Assembly (NCBI RefSeq): GCF_003012935.1
Contig: NZ_PUDR01000001.1
Location: 1-64,000, forward strand
Length of the DNA stretch: 64,000 bases
Source of the DNA: Pannonibacter carbonis
GTDB lineage: Bacteria > Pseudomonadota > Alphaproteobacteria > Rhizobiales > Stappiaceae
Reading direction: 5' to 3'
This document shows, piece by piece, positions 62,139 to 64,000 of this stretch. The notes beneath the pieces were generated by a model. That model ran no database searches and was not told the DNA's origin. It was given only the letters and a program-made list of their open reading frames with translations. The position numbers and the translations under genes were made by a program. How positions within the stretch are numbered: the stretch's first letter is position 1; every line of letters starts with the position of its first letter.

Positions 62139-64000
62139 TTGAAGAACATTACTCTGTCGACCCGCATCTACGGCCTTGCCGCCGTTCTGCTTGTTCTCCT
62201 CGGCCTGCTGTCTGCGGTGGGATACACGTCGGTCCGTGATCTTTCCCGGCTGTCTTCCGAGATGGACCGCTTCTATCGCGCCGTCGGCGAGATGTTTCTT
62301 GCAGACCGGAACTTCACAGGCTTCCGTCTGCGCACCAATGCCGTCCTGTCCTTTGGCCGCACTGCGGATTTCGACCGATCCCAGGCCCAGGCCAAACTGA
62401 TCGAGCAGTCCATCTCCCGCGCGGAGGAACTGATTGCCGGTCATCCCGAAGCCGGGCTTGTCTCGGACATCCGCCAGAACCTCGACGCCTTCCGCAAGCG
62501 GGCCGAAAGCTTGATGCAGGAGCGTCTCGCCATCGTCGCCAGCAGCGGCGAACTTTCCGAAGCGCTCAAGGCCGGCAACGCCCAGTTTGCAATTCCCCCG
62601 ACGGTGGCCGATGCCGTGGCTGCAAGCGTTCTTGCCTCCGGGACTTTCTCTCCCGAAACGGTCTCGGCCGCATCCACCGCTCTTTCGAAGCTCCAGTCTC
62701 TTTCGCTGACACTGCGGGAACAGTCGCTCGTTGAAGCCGCCCGCAGCTTGGTCGCGCGGCAAGAAGCCTTGATCGCTGCCGCTGGCCTTGGCGGCCCTGA
62801 CGTCATCACCCCCGAGGAACGCGGGCTGCTGGACAGCATCGCAGCTTTCCGCGACCGTCTGCAGGAGCGCATCGCCGAGTTGAGCACGACTGTCGCCTCC
62901 CAGACGGCAAGCGCACAGCAGTTGCTCGCCATGCTTGCCGGCGGTGGCATCCTGTTCGGTCTCTTCATCGCCGTCGTCATCGCCCGCGGCATCATCTCGC
63001 CGTTGAAGCAGATGACGCATGCCATGACGCGCCTCGCCCAGGGCGATGGCAACGTCACCATTCCTGGCCTCGGCTCCACCAACGAGATCGGCCAGATGGC
63101 TGCTGCGGTGGACGTGTTCAAGCAGAACGCCGACCAGATTGCGGCCATGCTGAAGGCGGAAGAAACCACCCGCGAGATCGGCGAGGTCATCTCGAAGGCT
63201 GCGGCCGGTGACCTGACCCTGCGCGTGAGCCTTGAGGGCAAGACCGGCTTCCTGCGCGACATCGGCGAGCAGGTCAACCGGCTGCTGGACGTCTCGCATT
63301 CCTCGTTCCGCGACTTCGGCGAGAAGGCCCGCAGCACGGCACTGTCCGTGGGTGAAGCCAGCATGGCCGTGTCCCAGGTGGCGGACGGTGCCCGCATGCA
63401 GAACTCATCGCTGGCCCAGGTGGCGACGGCGGTCAAGGAAGCAATGCTCGCCATTCGCGAGGTCTCCGACAACACAAGACTTGCCAGTGAAAAGGCGGAT
63501 AACGCGACAGGTCTGGTCGAAAAAGGTCTCGCCTCGGTTGAAGCCATGGGAACGCTGGTCGACCGCATCGCCCAGAACAGCCGCAAGGTGAACCAGATCA
63601 CCCAGGTAATTGCCCAGATCGCCAACCGCACGCACATCCTCTCGCTCAACGCCGCCATCGAGGCAGCCCGCGCCGGGGAACACGGCAAGGGCTTCGTCGT
63701 GGTGGCGCAGGAAGTCGGCAAGCTCGCAGAAAGCGCCGGCCAGAATGCCAACCAGATCGCCGAGATCGTCGAGCAGGCCAGCGAGGACAGCCTCGCAGGC
63801 AAGCAGGCGGCCGACACCGTTCGCGCAGCCATCGTGGGCATCTCGGGCGAGGCACGCCAGACCACCCAGATGATCCACGCCTCGGTTGCGGCGATCGAGC
63901 AGCAGCGCGCCTCGATCACCCAGATCGACGGCACCGTCAGCGAACTGAAGTCCATCGCCACGTCAAACTCGGCCGCCGCGGAGGAAATCACCGCGACCAT
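62139..64000 (+). CDS. Methyl-accepting chemotaxis protein (partial, cut by right window edge)
   Basis: About 620 residues are visible. The start is TTG 62139 with a GGGGGG run five bases upstream. Membrane helix 1 spans about residues 8-29; a helical periplasmic domain of some 230 residues follows (size fits a helical-bundle sensor such as HBM); helix 2 is near 262-286. A HAMP domain comes next, then the cytoplasmic coiled coil with the signalling tip [21 protein letters not shown] near residue 495 (quoted in part: [14 protein letters not shown]). The ligand is unknown. With CheR and CheB upstream it forms a small chemosensory locus; no CheA or CheW is in the window. Confidence 0.92.
   Translation, partial: MKNITLSTRIYGLAAVLLVLLGLLSAVGYTSVRDLSRLSSEMDRFYRAVGEMFLADRNFTGFRLRTNAVLSFGRTADFDRSQAQAKLIEQSISRAEELIAGHPEAGLVSDIRQNLDAFRKRAESLMQERLAIVASSGELSEALKAGNAQFAIPPTVADAVAASVLASGTFSPETVSAASTALSKLQSLSLTLREQSLVEAARSLVARQEALIAAAGLGGPDVITPEERGLLDSIAAFRDRLQERIAELSTTVASQTASAQQLLAMLAGGGILFGLFIAVVIARGIISPLKQMTHAMTRLAQGDGNVTIPGLGSTNEIGQMAAAVDVFKQNADQIAAMLKAEETTREIGEVISKAAAGDLTLRVSLEGKTGFLRDIGEQVNRLLDVSHSSFRDFGEKARSTALSVGEASMAVSQVADGARMQNSSLAQVATAVKEAMLAIREVSDNTRLASEKADNATGLVEKGLASVEAMGTLVDRIAQNSRKVNQITQVIAQIANRTHILSLNAAIEAARAGEHGKGFVVVAQEVGKLAESAGQNANQIAEIVEQASEDSLAGKQAADTVRAAIVGISGEARQTTQMIHASVAAIEQQRASITQIDGTVSELKSIATSNSAAAEEITAT

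Noticed and set aside
62441-64000. Minus-strand open frame running off the right edge
   Set aside because: Antisense of the chemoreceptor, whose HAMP and signalling-tip motifs are unmistakable on the plus strand.

Overview
The window reads as chromosomal DNA of a GC-rich alphaproteobacterium, most likely from the Hyphomicrobiales (a Stappiaceae-type genome such as Pannonibacter would fit). This is inferred from base composition, GC-biased third codon positions with long spurious antisense frames, the style of the rRNA leader at the left edge, and dense ABC uptake operons with FCD-type GntR and LysR regulators. No tRNA, insertion sequence, phage gene or CRISPR array was seen.

Layout. 1-200: promoter and boxA leader of an rRNA operon that leaves the window to the left. 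649-6358: ABC importer (binding protein, two permeases, ATPase), then a glycerophosphodiesterase and a convergent inositol-monophosphatase-family enzyme. 6467-20323: a catabolic region with hydantoinase, FCD-GntR regulator, VOC protein, a complete Opp/Dpp-type importer, a second binding protein without a signal peptide, amidohydrolase, Asp/Glu/hydantoin racemase, DapA-superfamily lyase and an SDR protein. 20812-26476: a second Opp/Dpp-type importer on the minus strand. 26960-28735: histidine phosphatase, LysR regulator and a DUF1127-like small protein.

28851-37416: a minus-strand operon of a small CPDPxC protein, an aldo/keto reductase and a five-gene Liv-type importer, with a divergent GntR regulator and an aldo/keto reductase fused to a RidA-like domain. 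37450-39180: an MsbA-like exporter. 39419-50244: a polar amino acid locus with binding protein and LysR regulator on the minus strand. Divergent to them lies a long operon: three-subunit FAD/Fe-S amino acid dehydrogenase, aldehyde dehydrogenase, DapB-like and DapA proteins, permease, ATPase and a saccharopine/lysine-6-dehydrogenase-family enzyme. I suggest this locus runs the lysine-biosynthesis steps backwards to degrade diaminopimelate or a related compound.

50252-58185: an NHLM/NHLP-type peptide exporter (cNMP-domain protein, ABC without peptidase, ABC with C39 peptidase, HlyD-type adaptor, TolC-type outer-membrane factor) with no recognisable precursor nearby. 58727-64000: a winged-helix-like protein, CheR, CheB, a DUF3307 membrane protein and a chemoreceptor cut by the right edge.

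Most genes sit in tight operons with 4-8 base start/stop overlaps, and many starts were set by Shine-Dalgarno spacing. The main uncertainties are substrates: families are clear, but the transported and degraded compounds are inferred from neighbours.
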